NCBI GenBank assembly: GCA_947685225.1
Contig: CANTUV010000008.1
Span: forward strand, 44,513,501-44,577,500
DNA from: Garcia nutans
Taxonomy: Eukaryota > Streptophyta > Magnoliopsida > Malpighiales > Euphorbiaceae
Direction of reading: 5' to 3'
Length of the DNA: 64,000 bases
The translations under genes were made by a program, and so were the position numbers. Below, piece after piece: positions 47,557 to 58,085 of this stretch. The notes beneath the pieces were generated by a model. The model saw nothing but the letters and a program-made list of their open reading frames with translations, was not told the origin of the DNA and did not search any database. The first letter of the stretch is position 1. The number at the start of each line of letters is the position of its first letter.

Positions 47557-48381
47557 TTAAAGATTCACATTGTCCTCAATGTGAGCATGCATACTACAGG
47601 GAGGGTTTAGATGATACATGATTTCCATCGTTCCCATATACGATGTGTAGGGCTCCTTCCACCCATAATGCAAATTGGAGCCCATATGTGAGAGGATGAA
47701 CAGCATGCAACTTTGAAATGTGCCTAATGTATTGAAAAACCTAGGTAGCATCCTTGGAAGAGCAATTGTCCAAAAAGAACATGTGAGGGTTGTCTTAGCT
47801 TGATTCTCTAATGCTATAGGGACGTGGTAAGAACCTTTTTCAGTTTGCAACATGGTTATATATGGTTTTTGCTCGTTCTCACCACTAAGAGTGGGAGAGA
47901 TGATAATTTGTTGCATACTGTACTCCCCAACCAAAACATCTTTCAAAATTCTTGGAGTCTTTTTAAGTTCAACCAAGTTTGGTTGAACCACTTCTTCATC
48001 CTCTTTAGCAATTTGAAGCTTCCCCTCAACAATCTCATTATTTAATAGTAAATTGCTCTCCTCAATTTCTAAATTGGAAAAATTAGGCTCTACTTCTAAG
48101 GTCATGGCCACCTCAAGCTTATCTTCACTATCTTCACTATAGGGCATGTCATAAAGTTTAGAAAGTTTCATACCTTGTTTCTCTTCATTCAGCCTGCTTG
48201 GGAATGGGATTGGTGGCATACAAGGATTTGAAGGTTCATTCAATTTTGTTGAAGTTGATGCTTCCAAATTCTCCTCCTCCTTTGATCGAATTAACTCCTC
48301 TATGTATGGTTGTATTTCGTCACCATCTTTTTCTTGATTAGTTCCTGCATCAAAGGAATCACAAAAACTATTATATATCAC
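47557..48381 (-). pseudogene. Gag-end / linker / reverse transcriptase fusion in element B
   Basis: A 274-codon frame made of joined scraps. Residues 1-75 match the Gag C-terminal region of element A (DAGTNQEKDG, PPIPFPSRL). Residues 100-172 match the protease-RT linker (VELKKTPRILKDVLVGEYSM, IIISPTLS). Residues 183-233 match the RT palm (SYHVPIALENQAKTTLTCSF to LGTFQSCMLFIL), but the catalytic YMDD region is absent. Protease and the RT fingers are deleted. The tail (GSNLHYGWKEPYTSYMG onward) is not recognised. No enzyme activity is expected. It is notable that an open frame has been kept across the joins. Confidence 0.75.
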
Positions 48382-48414
48382 CTATTCACTCCTCAAATTT
48401 GTGATTACCATGAC

Positions 48415-49227
48415 TTACTCCAGTTGGCTAGGAAATTCCTCTTCTTGGTTTGCTTGGAGTTGATGTGCCAGCTGCCCAACTTGAGCTTCCACCCTCTTCA
48501 ATGATTCTTCCAAAGAATCAAACCTCTCATTGCTCCCTTCCTGATTTTGTGTGCTAATTTGAAGGTAAGCATTCAAATCATCTTCCACTGTGGATTTCTT
48601 GCATTGATTTTGATTTTGTGCACTAATTTGAATGAAGGCATTCAAACTATCTTCCAAAGTGGGTTCCTTAAGTCGATCTTGATTTTGTGCGCTAGTTTGA
48701 ATGAAGGCATTCAAACTATCCTCCAATGTCGGTTTCTTAAGGTGATCTTGATTTTGTGCGCTAGTTTGAATGAAGGCATTCAAACTATCCTCCAATGTGG
48801 GTTTCTTAAGGTGATCTTGATTTGAATATTGTTCTTGAGAGTAAGGATTTCTTTGGTAAGGTTGAAAAAAAATTTGAGGTGGAATTTGCTGTTGATTTTC
48901 CCAAGAAAAATTTGGGTGGCTTCCCCAGCTTGAATTATAAGGTCTGGGATATGGGTCATTTCCACCCATTTGCTGGAAACTTTCATAGGCATATTCTTCC
49001 TCTTGCCTCTCTTGGTATTGTCCATAACCAAATGAACACATGTTTGCACTATGTCCTGCAATGCTACATGCTGAACATACTTCACTAGTAGGCATAGGTG
49101 TTCTTCCTCTTGCATTTAGCATCTTAAGTTGGTTCGTTAATTCTGCTAATTGCCATGCCATGTCAGAGTTAGGGTTATCATCATAAACCCCTACATACCT
49201 TGAAAACTGCATATTTACAAAAGACAC
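48415..49227 (-). pseudogene. Truncated gag of element B with tandem 23-residue repeats
   Basis: This 270-codon frame corresponds to the second half of Athila Gag. The capsid-like first half present in element A (to about 10700) is missing. A CX2CX4HX4C zinc knuckle lies at 49036-49077 (minus). A Pro/Gln/Tyr-rich region follows, then four tandem 23-residue units (48553-48828, 69 bp each) ending in SLNAFIQTSAQNQ or variants; element A has a single such unit. After them FDSLEESLKRVEAQVGQLAH matches A, and here the codon at the site of A's stop is glutamine. The ATG at 49227 may not be used, since it lies in leader-like sequence fused by the deletion. Nucleic-acid binding by the knuckle is plausible, particle assembly is not. 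Confidence 0.85.
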
Positions 49228-49341
49228 TTAGCAACTTAAAGAAAACAAACAAATAATTAAATTGAAAGAAAATCAAACAAAACAAACAAACAATCAATTA
49301 AATTGTAAAGAAAAATCAAACTATCACTACTTAAACAGCCC

Positions 49342-49359
49342 TCCCCGGCAGCGGCGCCA
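49342..49359 (-). other. Primer-binding site of element B (tRNA-Asp type)
   Basis: On the minus strand TGGCGCCGCTGCCGGGGA follows the LTR end after AGTTTT. This is closer to the tRNA-Asp complement than the site in element A. Confidence 0.88.
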
Positions 49360-49365
49360 AAAACT

Positions 49366-51474
49366 TGTTGCACTTGAATTAAGTACTACTACAAAGTGTC
49401 ACTCGCAAGTATACGAAGTAGCTGTAGCAAAGGTGATCGCCCAAGGTCGTTTCCCCAAGAAGGTGTGGTTCGTAATAGCTTGATTGACAAGTATTTAAAT
49501 GTGAAAGTTTAATGTTTGAGTTGCGACTTTAAAGCAATTAAGACTAAAAGTGTTGTGCGTAGGGTTGGTGTGTGATGGGTGTACAAGATCAAATCGATTC
49601 TTGGGAAGGTGCCTAGGGTTATAGGTCCATTCAATCAAAGCTCAATTCTCAATTGTCCATTAACATAACTTTGTAAATTAATTTGTTCCTTAAGGTTAAT
49701 TAGTCAATTACCCATCCATTAGTTCTCACATTCATGAATTAGCAATAACTAATTATTTCACATTATCAAATTAATGAAACCCTAGAACTTATATTTCTAA
49801 TTGATTCATAGGGTGGTCGATTATATAGTTCCGAGTCATCCAATATTCAAAGATTAATAGGTAGCTAATCCATCAACCTAGAATTTAACACAATACAATC
49901 AGCCAACAACAAGGTACATCAATGTAAATATCAAATCAAAGCATTCAACCAAATATGCTACAAGCCCTAGGCATGGGTATTTAGCTCAACATCATCAATT
50001 TATAATATTCATTCAACTCAATATAAAACAAATACAAATTGTCCATTGCAATATCAATTCTATTAATACAACAACAACAATAAGAAATGAATTAAAAGAG
50101 AGAATAGAAAAACCCCTTGTAAAGATGCCAAGATAGGATTGCTAGTCTTCCTCCTAGCTTCACTTGATGTATGATGAAGAACTCGAGCCCTCTTCAATGG
50201 TTGATTCCCCTTTGCAATGTGAAATGGAGCTTTCTCAAGTCACCAAACCTTCAATTGATTGTGCCTTTGGAAGATGGAATGGAGCTTTCTCAAGTCACCA
50301 ATCCCTTCAATGAAGCTTCTTCAGCCTTCAAGAGCTTGTTAACCCAAATTAATCCAAAGAACCTCAAAGATCTTATCAATGGAAGATGGAGAAGGTGGAG
50401 AGAATGGAAATGGAGATGAAGATGAAGGGGTAAGGGAGAGTGTCACTCTCTCCCTCTCCCACGTTTTTGCAGAAATTGTTCAAGAACAAAGAAGACTCCT
50501 CCAATTTCCCCCTTCTTCTCTTTTTAATTCATTTAAAAACACCCCCATGCCTTCCAACTCACACCATTTTACTTTGTTCCCCACTAATTCTTTGTTTAGT
50601 ATTTCTTTTGGCAAGCATAAGGCATTGTCTCCCACTTTGTTCCCCACTTCGTGCAAAAGAAATCAAATTTTTTTAGTGTGACACGGCCAAGCCAAGAGTA
50701 GCTTGGTCGTGTCTCTTGTTCTTTTCTTTCTTTCCATTAGGTGACACGGCCAAGCTTCAAGCGACATGGCCATGTCATGTGACATGGCCAGTGGCTTAGC
50801 CATGTCGCTTGCCAGTGTCGCCTTTTGCCTTCTTTCTTTTCTTTGTTCTCAAGTGGTGACACGGCCAAGCTTCAAGTGACATGGCCATGTCGCTTGCCAG
50901 TATCGCCTTCTGCCTACTTTCTTTTTTTGAGGGACACGGCCAAGACAATGAGACATGGCCAAGCTTCAAGCGACATGGCCATGTCGATCAGACATGGGCA
51001 AAGACATGGCCATGTCTGTGAGTGTGTCAAGTACTACCTCTATTTTAGGATGAAACACGGCCAAGACAATGAGACATGGCCAAGCTTCAAGTGACATGGC
51101 CATGTCGATCAGACATGGGCAAAGACATGGCCATGTCTGTGAGTGTGTCAAGTACTGCCTCTATTTCTTTTCTTTCTTGGTTTCTTTTCCTTGGGTGAGA
51201 CACGGCCAGTGGCTTGGCCATGTCTCTTGGGTGTGTCAGCTACTGTCTTGGAATTCTTTTGAGGGACATGGCCAAGCTTGCTTTGGCTTGGCCATGTCTT
51301 GCTTGATTCATGCTCTTTCTTCATTTTTCTTAATTGTTTTGATCATCCAAGGGAGTTTTTGCACTTTAACCTAAAACAAACACTTTAAACAAACTTAAAA
51401 CAAAAATCAATCAAAACATTAACTAAAAACACATAAAAATCATACTGAAAACTAGTACAAATATGATCTAAACA
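49366..51474 (-). repeat. 5' LTR of element B
   Basis: It runs (minus strand) from TGTTTAGATCATATTTG at 51474 to AAGTGCAACA at 49366 and is uninterrupted, 2109 bp. It holds the palindrome array at 50678-51298. The segment 50160-50460 carries near-duplicate GGAGCTTTCTCAAGTCACCA text two times (three times in the left LTR at 34912-35018). Confidence 0.92.
50678..51298. repeat. Palindrome array in the 5' LTR of element B
   Basis: About ten units related to GACACGGCCA / TGGCCGTGTC, many as GACATGGCCA / TGGCCATGTC. The outermost unit (51265-51298) has 13-bp arms GACATGGCCAAGC / GCTTGGCCATGTC around 8 nt, the counterpart of the 13-bp-arm unit at 8099-8132 in element A. A roughly 120-bp block (about 50945-51060) is itself repeated (about 51070-51150). 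Confidence 0.87.
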
Positions 51475-51479
51475 TCTCA

Positions 51480-52985
51480 CTCTCAAATAGGAGAAGAAAA
51501 AATGTATGAAATTCAGAGAAAAAGAAGGCAGCTAGGGTTTTGTATATAGTATTTAATATCAAACTCATTTAATTGATTATTCAAAATTATAAGAAATAAC
51601 TATAATTTCAATATATTTCTTATATTTTTCAAATATCAAATTAGTAGCAACTCAAAATTCATTTATATACTATTATAACATACATTAAAGCGAAATGAAG
51701 TTATGAACAATGAAGCAAGCAGGCGTAATATTAAAATATAATATTATGATAAAAAATTACATAATATGAATTGTTAATAAGTGAACATACATGTAAGTCA
51801 CATTGCACATTTTCGAAAGCTATACTTTTAATATAAGTGTACATACATGTAAGCCACATGGCAGATCTTAGAAAGCTATACTTTTAATTTTAATAATATG
51901 ATAAAAAAAGAAAAAATTGCAAAATGTGAAATTTGACAAGTGCACATACATGTAAGCTACACGCACATTTCAGAAAGTTACACTTCACACCATTATTGAG
52001 TACTCATCGACTAATGCCTTTAAACTCAAAATTATATTAATCATTTTCAATTCAAAGGCAATGATTTTGATTTTTGAATGAATCTTTAAAGATTATTATA
52101 GTAAGCATTTCTATTCTTTTTGGTTCTTTTTTTTTTTGGGTATTTTGTGCATTATTATATAATTCTAATGTTAATTATATTATTGTTATTATTAAGGTGA
52201 AAGAGATTTTTAAGTTGAACAGAGAAAAATAGGAGTAAGAGAAAAGAAAAGGAGAGAGAAAGAGAGAGTCTTTTGAAAGAGGAATAGAAGCTGAATAAAT
52301 TTATCAAAAAAGAAAAAGAGAGATTTTTTTGTCATCTGTATAAAGATCTTGATGAAAAAAAATATTTTTTTTGTAATTTGTATACGTATTATTTTTTAAT
52401 AAAAATAAAATACTGCTTCTATTGATTAATTGATGAATTAAATTTGTATATTAATTGATAGATTAATAAAAAAATTCTAAAATTTTTTCGTTGTTCTTGA
52501 AGGTATAATTTGAACTTATAATTATATTAATATAATAATACTGATATTTATGCTTATATAAAAAGTTGATAAAAATTGTGTTGTATAGATACGTGTTGCA
52601 TGAAATAGTATAACAATTTTTTTTTATTAAAATACTTTAAGTAATTAGACGCTAGTAAGAGTTATTTGAGCATAGATATATTAAATAGTTGTATAAAATA
52701 ATCATTTTTCTTAAAAAAAATCTTATCTTAAGTTTATAAGATTCATATTTTATTTTGAAAAAAATTGAATATAAAGATTTTAATATATTACATTTTGTTA
52801 TGTAGCAAATGACTAAAGTTCATTTATCGTTTAAAAATATATTTCAACAAATGGTACATCAATTAAAATTGTCCGTACCATTTTATGAAATCTATACAAA
52901 AGAAGCTAATTCCTTTCAAGCCAGAATTAGTTTGAAGTATTAAGATGAGGACAACTACATAAAGTTGGAAGACACATGGGGAAAC
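51480..52985. other. Unassigned AT-rich DNA right of element B
   Basis: No gene is supported. Three copies of an ACATACATGTAAG...GAAAGCTATACTT repeat lie at 51785, 51841 and 51944. Purine-rich AGAGAGAAAGAGAGAG occurs near 52250. The host DNA that received B continues from 34023 to 51480, since TCTCA is duplicated at both points. Confidence 0.45.
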
Positions 52986-54832
52986 TGCGAGCGAGAATTT
53001 TTACCCCCACTTCCTTATGGAATGATTCTTGTGATTTCGGCACTGTTAGGCTTGGGACCTTAGAGAACAGGGGCCTAAGCCCAAAGAAAATGGAGTTGCC
53101 ACCCGGATGGGCCAAGAAAAAGAAAGGGGTGGATGACTCGATTCCTAAGGAATCTCCAACCCCCTATTAGGTTCGAAAAGTTAGCCCAGCATCCCTATAA
53201 CACCCGGTTCATTGGAACCAACCTCCTTTTCAGGTCTTAATATTATAAAATTCTTAAATATAATGATATTATCCATATTACATGCAATCATAAGAAATAA
53301 TAAGTACTTTATTAAAAATCATAGCAATGTCCAAATAAAATAAATAAATGAACACCCATCTGAGGATGAAAATATGTTCTTACATCGTCCAATGTCTAAA
53401 ACTAAATAGGACACCCACAAAAAGGTGGAAATGTATTCTTTACATTAATCCCAAAATATGAAAATAATTTAAATTACATGAAGTTTAACTAATGAGGTAC
53501 CCAATCATGGAAACATACCTCTTACATTATTAATACCAAGATAAACAAATAATAATAATAATAAAGAAAATATCCATCCATGATAAATTAAACAAATCAA
53601 ACATCGAAATCAAATAAATCAATCATTAAAACATATAATAAGCTACATAATCAAATCTAAAACTAAATAAAGCAATAATTGCATAAGTTTAGGGTTTACA
53701 TCTTAAATTAGGGTTTTAAATAAAGAAAGTTAAATACAAAGACTTATAATACACAAAAAAATATTGACCTATTCGATGAGCCCATACGACGGTCCTATAA
53801 AATTTTAAAAACTGGTTTTTAGGGTTGTAGGTTTTGGTGTTGAAAAATTGATTTTAAAATTTTCATAAACAAGTTACTGGGATGTTAAGGTTTGGGAAAA
53901 TTATGATTTAAGGCTTTGGATTTTAAGGTTAGGGTTTTGATTTACTTACTGGAACAATTTTAAAATCACCAAACCTAGATACTGGATTAGTCAATTAATC
54001 AATATTCAATATAAAAGAAATAGCATGGCTACTGAATGGACAAAATGGATTAATTTTTGATTTTATAAAATATGCAACTAAGGTTTTAGTAATTACATTT
54101 CTGTGATCAAAATGATAAATAAGACAATTAATCTATGTTTTTAAATAAAAATTTGTCTATTGTATGCTTAATCAATTGATCAAATCAAATAATGAAGCTA
54201 CTGTAAACATGAACAAGTTAATATAAAAACTCAAACCTCCGTAGATGGTTCCACCACAATTTGATTCTGGTTGAACAATAGAAAAGACAGTGCGTGCTGC
54301 CTTTTATGGATTGTTTGTCTCAAGCTTTTGTTCTCTTTCTTCCTCTCTATTTCTTGTTGCTATTTTTATTGTTGAAGTCTGGCGAAATTCCAAGTTAAAA
54401 GTCCCAAAAGAAAAGTCCGAGTCTCTAAAAAATTACAAAAGTCCTAGAGTCAAAAAGTCCAAAAATTTTTCCCATCCTTGTTTTTGTGTTTAATACTGTT
54501 ATTTATAGGCAATTAAAAGGAAAAACCTAATTTATTAAGGAAATAAAAACTATTCAGTAAATAGTAATATTTTTTAGTAAAAATTGATTTTTGGCTAATT
54601 TGGCAGGGCGCGGGCTGCAAACGTTAGCTGCGAGGATTGGGCCTGTAGTGCACGCTGGGCGAGGGACTGATGTGTCTGCGAGTGTTGGTGCTGGGCGAGG
54701 TTGCTGGCGAGCGCTGTGGGATGCATGCAAGGTGGGCATGATTCGCCGCATGCCTAACTGGCTTGCCACGAGCGCTGTCGAGTGCCGCCTATCGATTCGT
54801 CAGTCCATTTTTTTTTATTATTTTTATAGTTA
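52986..54832 (-). mobile_element. Element G: Tat/Ogre-type LTR, interrupted by element F
   Basis: It is collinear with the LTRs of F: the stretches GACTCGATTCCTAAGGAATC, ACACCCGGTTCATTGGAACC and TCTTAATATTATAAAATTCT occur in all. The left end is TGCGAGCG at 52986, without a primer site beside it, so this is a 3' LTR or a solo LTR on the minus strand. F inserted at 54832; the missing start of this LTR (about 170 bp by comparison with F) would lie beyond the window. It is more diverged from F than F's own LTRs are from each other. Confidence 0.75.
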
Positions 54833-56988
54833 TGTGAGCGGGGATTTTTGGCCCCACTCCCGGTGGAATGGTTCTTGAGACTTCGGCACTGTTTAGGCTC
54901 AGGGCCTTAGAGAACACGAACCTAAGTCCAGAGAAAATGGAGTCGCCACCTGGACGGGCTGGAAAAAAAGGGGGGTGAATGACTCGATTCCTAAGGAATC
55001 CCCAACCCCCTAATGGGTTTGAAAAGTTGGGTACGTGTGGGGAAGGTGAGAAATGGCCCAGCACCCCCACAACACCTAGTTCATTGGAACTGGCCACCTT
55101 TACAGGTCTTAATATTATAAAATTCTTAAATATAACAATATTATCCATATTACACACAATAATTGAAATAAAGCATCGTTATATTAAAATCAAAGCAATG
55201 TCCAAGCAAAAAAAATAAATGGACACCCATCCGAGGATGAAAACATGTCCTTACATCATCCATGTCTAAACTAATAGGACACCCACCATGAGGTAGAAAC
55301 ATGTCCTTTACATTGGTCTAAAATATAAAAGCAATTTAAATTACATAGAACTTAATTAATGAGGTACCCACAAAGTGGAAACATACCTCTTACAACATTT
55401 GGAAATTCAAAATAAATTGATAAAATTAAATAACCATTGATAATAAATAAACCATTCATCAAAGATATTAAACATTAATCGAAATATATAATAAACAGTC
55501 ATCCATGATAAATTAAATAAATCAAGCATTGAAAATAAATTAAAGCATATAATGAACTACATAATCAAATAAAGCAAGTAAAGATACAAATTGAAATTTA
55601 CTGTTTCCATTTAAAGTTCTTTAATTAATATTTAGGGTTTTGGAATTTTAGTATTATTAGGGTTCTTAGCTACTGTAAGTTTTAAGATAATTGAAATGGA
55701 TTAGGGTTTTATAATTTAAGAAATTAGTAAGGTTCTTTGATTGATCAAATTAGGGTTTGAGGGGTAAAATTATGAAATTAGGGTTTGGACACTTTAAAAC
55801 ATTTAGCTTTATAATTCTTAGCTACTGGATTATTATTTTGGATTTGCTATATTGGGTTTGAATGTTTAGGTTTATAAGGTTTTAAGGATTTAGGTTTAGG
55901 AAAACTAGGGTTTATGGTTTTAGGGGAATTAGAGTTTAAGAAAACTTAGGGTTTAGATTAACTCGTTTGGGGTTTACTGTCTTGGTTTTGGAATTGAAGA
56001 AAATAGTTTAGAGTTTTATAAAGTAATTGTGATTTTAGGAAACTGTAAACTGAGTTAGGGTTTGGAGATTTAACAAAACATTTGGAAATTTTGGAAAAGA
56101 ATTAGAAGAAAACAGTTTAGGTTTTTAAAAGCTTTTGGAAATAAGAAAAGCGATTTAAGGTTTTTGGAAACAAAAGAAACGAATTAGGGTTTTTAAGGTA
56201 TTTGAAAATAGAAGAAATCATTTAAAGTCTTTGGAAACAAAAGAAAAGAATTAGGGTTTTTAAGATATTTGGAAACAGAAGAAATCATTTAAGGTTTTTG
56301 GAATGAAGATCAAGTCATTACATCTTTCAAGATCAAAGTTTTGTATGTATATTATTATGAATCAAAGAAACAAAGCTATGAGTAGTTTATGATTAAGGAT
56401 CAAACTTGCGTAGCTGGCTCCACCAAAATTAACTTTTGGATGAACAAAGACAAATGCAAGATTGCTGCCTTTGATGGCTTGATTGCTTGCTTGCTTATTC
56501 CTCTCCTCTAAAAAGTCCGATCCCCTTTTTGTTTCCCTTTTTTTCTGTGTTTTTTAGTGTTATTTATAGGAAATTTTGGAAGCTGAATTCCAATTGTTTA
56601 AGGAAATTATAATTAATTAGGAAAAGAAAATCGAAACCAAATAGAATTTGGTTTTAGAAAAAATTGCGTTGGAAAAATTTCACTGGCGAAAACTGCGATG
56701 GGCTACGAGCTTGTGAGCGAAAATTGGGGCCCTGCGTGGAAAATTGCAGGCGAAGCCATTTTACCCGTAGGAACCTGCGGGCGAAATTGGCCTTGGCCAT
56801 GATTTTTTCGTCGCCGATTTTTATTTTCATTTATTTATTTATTATTTTTGTTTATTTATATTTATATTTTTATTCACTTCACCATTTTTAATTTTTTAAA
56901 AACTAAAATAAATATTAAAATATCACAAAAATTATTTTGGACTATAAAAAATAACGGACCGGACAGGGTAAAAAATTAAGGGTTTACA
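54833..56988 (-). repeat. 3' LTR of element F
   Basis: About 2156 bp, TG...CA (TGTAAACCC at its minus-strand start, TCGCTCACA-type end). It contains many TTAGGGTTT words (about 55630-56270) and a GC-rich block at 56665-56800 in otherwise AT-rich DNA. Confidence 0.85.
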
Positions 56989-57003
56989 GTTTGCCCCCTG
57001 CTT
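56989..57003 (-). other. Polypurine tract of element F
   Basis: On the minus strand AAGCAGGGGGCAAAC directly precedes the LTR start TGTAAACCC. Confidence 0.75.
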
Positions 57004-57082
57004 GAACGATCTGAGACTTTAGTAAAAGAGAGTGAAAAGTAATAAGACTTAATTTTGATGAGATAGTTAATTGAATTTGTTT

Positions 57083-57475
57083 TGGGTACTTGGACCCGAG
57101 ACTGAACTTGATTTGGGTATTTAGACCAGAGACTAGATTGAATTTGGGTACTTGGACTCGGGATTGGGTACTTGGACCCGAGATTGATTTGATTTGGGTA
57201 CTTGGACCTGAGATTGGGTACCTGGACTCAAGACTTAATTTGATTTGGATACTTGGACCCGAGATTGAATTTGATTTGGGTATTTGGACCCGAGATTGGG
57301 TACTTGGACCCGAGATTGAATTAGATTTGGGTACTTGGACCCGAGATTGGATACTTGGACTCGAGACTGAATTGAATTTGGGTGCTTGGACCCGAGATTG
57401 GGTGCTTGGACCCAATATTGGGTACTTAGACCATAGATTGGGATTGATTTGGGTACTTGGACCCGAGATTGAGTT
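57083..57475. repeat. Second minisatellite in element F (about 21/33-bp units)
   Basis: The unit is GGGTACTTGGACCCGAGATTG, with or without a 12-bp GAATTTGATTTG-type extension. About 15 copies are present. The plus strand stays open (130 codons, GPEIEFDLGTWTRDWVL-type repeats) and the minus strand too (143 codons, STQSRVQVPKSN-type repeats). This follows from a unit length divisible by three and lacking stops, and is not evidence of a gene. It lies about 80 bp from the polypurine tract. Confidence 0.85.
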
Positions 57476-57540
57476 TGACTAACCTTTTATCAGTTGAGAA
57501 GTCTGACTACTCCGGATGTTCTATGCATTGTGGTTCTTCA

Positions 57541-58085
57541 CTCTCAAAATGGATTTTCATCCTTTGAGATCGGGTCTTCACCCTTGAAAATGGATCTTCA
57601 TCCTTTGAGATCGAGTCTTCACCCTTAAAAATGGATCTTCATCCTTTGAGATCGGGTCTTTACCCTTATAAATGGATCTTAATCCTTGTATATCAGGTCT
57701 TCACCATTGAAAATGGATCTTCATCCTTTGAGATCGGGTTTTCACCCTTGCAAATGGATCTTCATCCTTTGAGATCGGGTCTTCACCCTTGAAAATGGAT
57801 CTTTATCCTTTGAGATCGGGCCTTAACCCTTGAAAACAGATCTTCATCCTTTGAGATCTGGTCTTCACCCTTGTAAATGGATCTTCATCCTTGTAGATCA
57901 GGTCTTCACCCTTGAAAAGGGATCTTCATCCTTTGAGATCGGGTCTTCACCCTTGAACATGGATTTTTATCCATTAGAAATCGGGTCTTTACCCTTGAAA
58001 CATGGATCTTTATCCATTGAAAATTGAGTCTTTACCCTTGAAACATGGATTTTATCCATTGGAAATCGGGTCTTTACCCTTGCTT
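57541..58085. repeat. 41-bp minisatellite in element F, about 13 copies
   Basis: The unit reads GGATCTTCATCCTTTGAGAT then CGGGTCTTCACCCTTGAAAAT. Copies vary by substitutions and small gaps; the last few (57955-58085) shift to a CATGGATTTTTATCCATT variant. It sits between gag and the 3' LTR. Confidence 0.9.

Larger units (their letters stand above)
34029..51474 (-). mobile_element. Element B: Athila-lineage deletion derivative, minus strand, split by element C
   Basis: Outer duplications TCTCA (34024-34028, 51475-51479) match perfectly. The LTRs run 34029-35296 plus 45456-46287 (left, 3' LTR) and 49366-51474 (right, 5' LTR), about 2.1 kb each. On the minus strand the 5' LTR starts TGTTTAGATCATATTTG, close to element A, and is followed by a tRNA-Asp primer site. 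The interior (46288-49365) is only 3.1 kb: the second half of gag, a linker, a scrap of reverse transcriptase and the non-coding 3' part. It could move only with proteins supplied in trans. Element C is nested in its left LTR. Confidence 0.92.

Noticed and set aside
55620..56290. TTTAGGG-like words resembling plant telomere repeats
   Set aside because: They are scattered, degenerate and in mixed phase within an LTR; no uninterrupted tandem run is present, so this is not an interstitial telomere.
57083..57475. Proline- or tryptophan-rich repeat protein in the minisatellite
   Set aside because: Both strands are open because the unit length is a multiple of three without stops; there is no start context or flanking gene structure.
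57541..58085. CRISPR-like array
   Set aside because: Repeats are contiguous without unique spacers and the genome is that of a plant.
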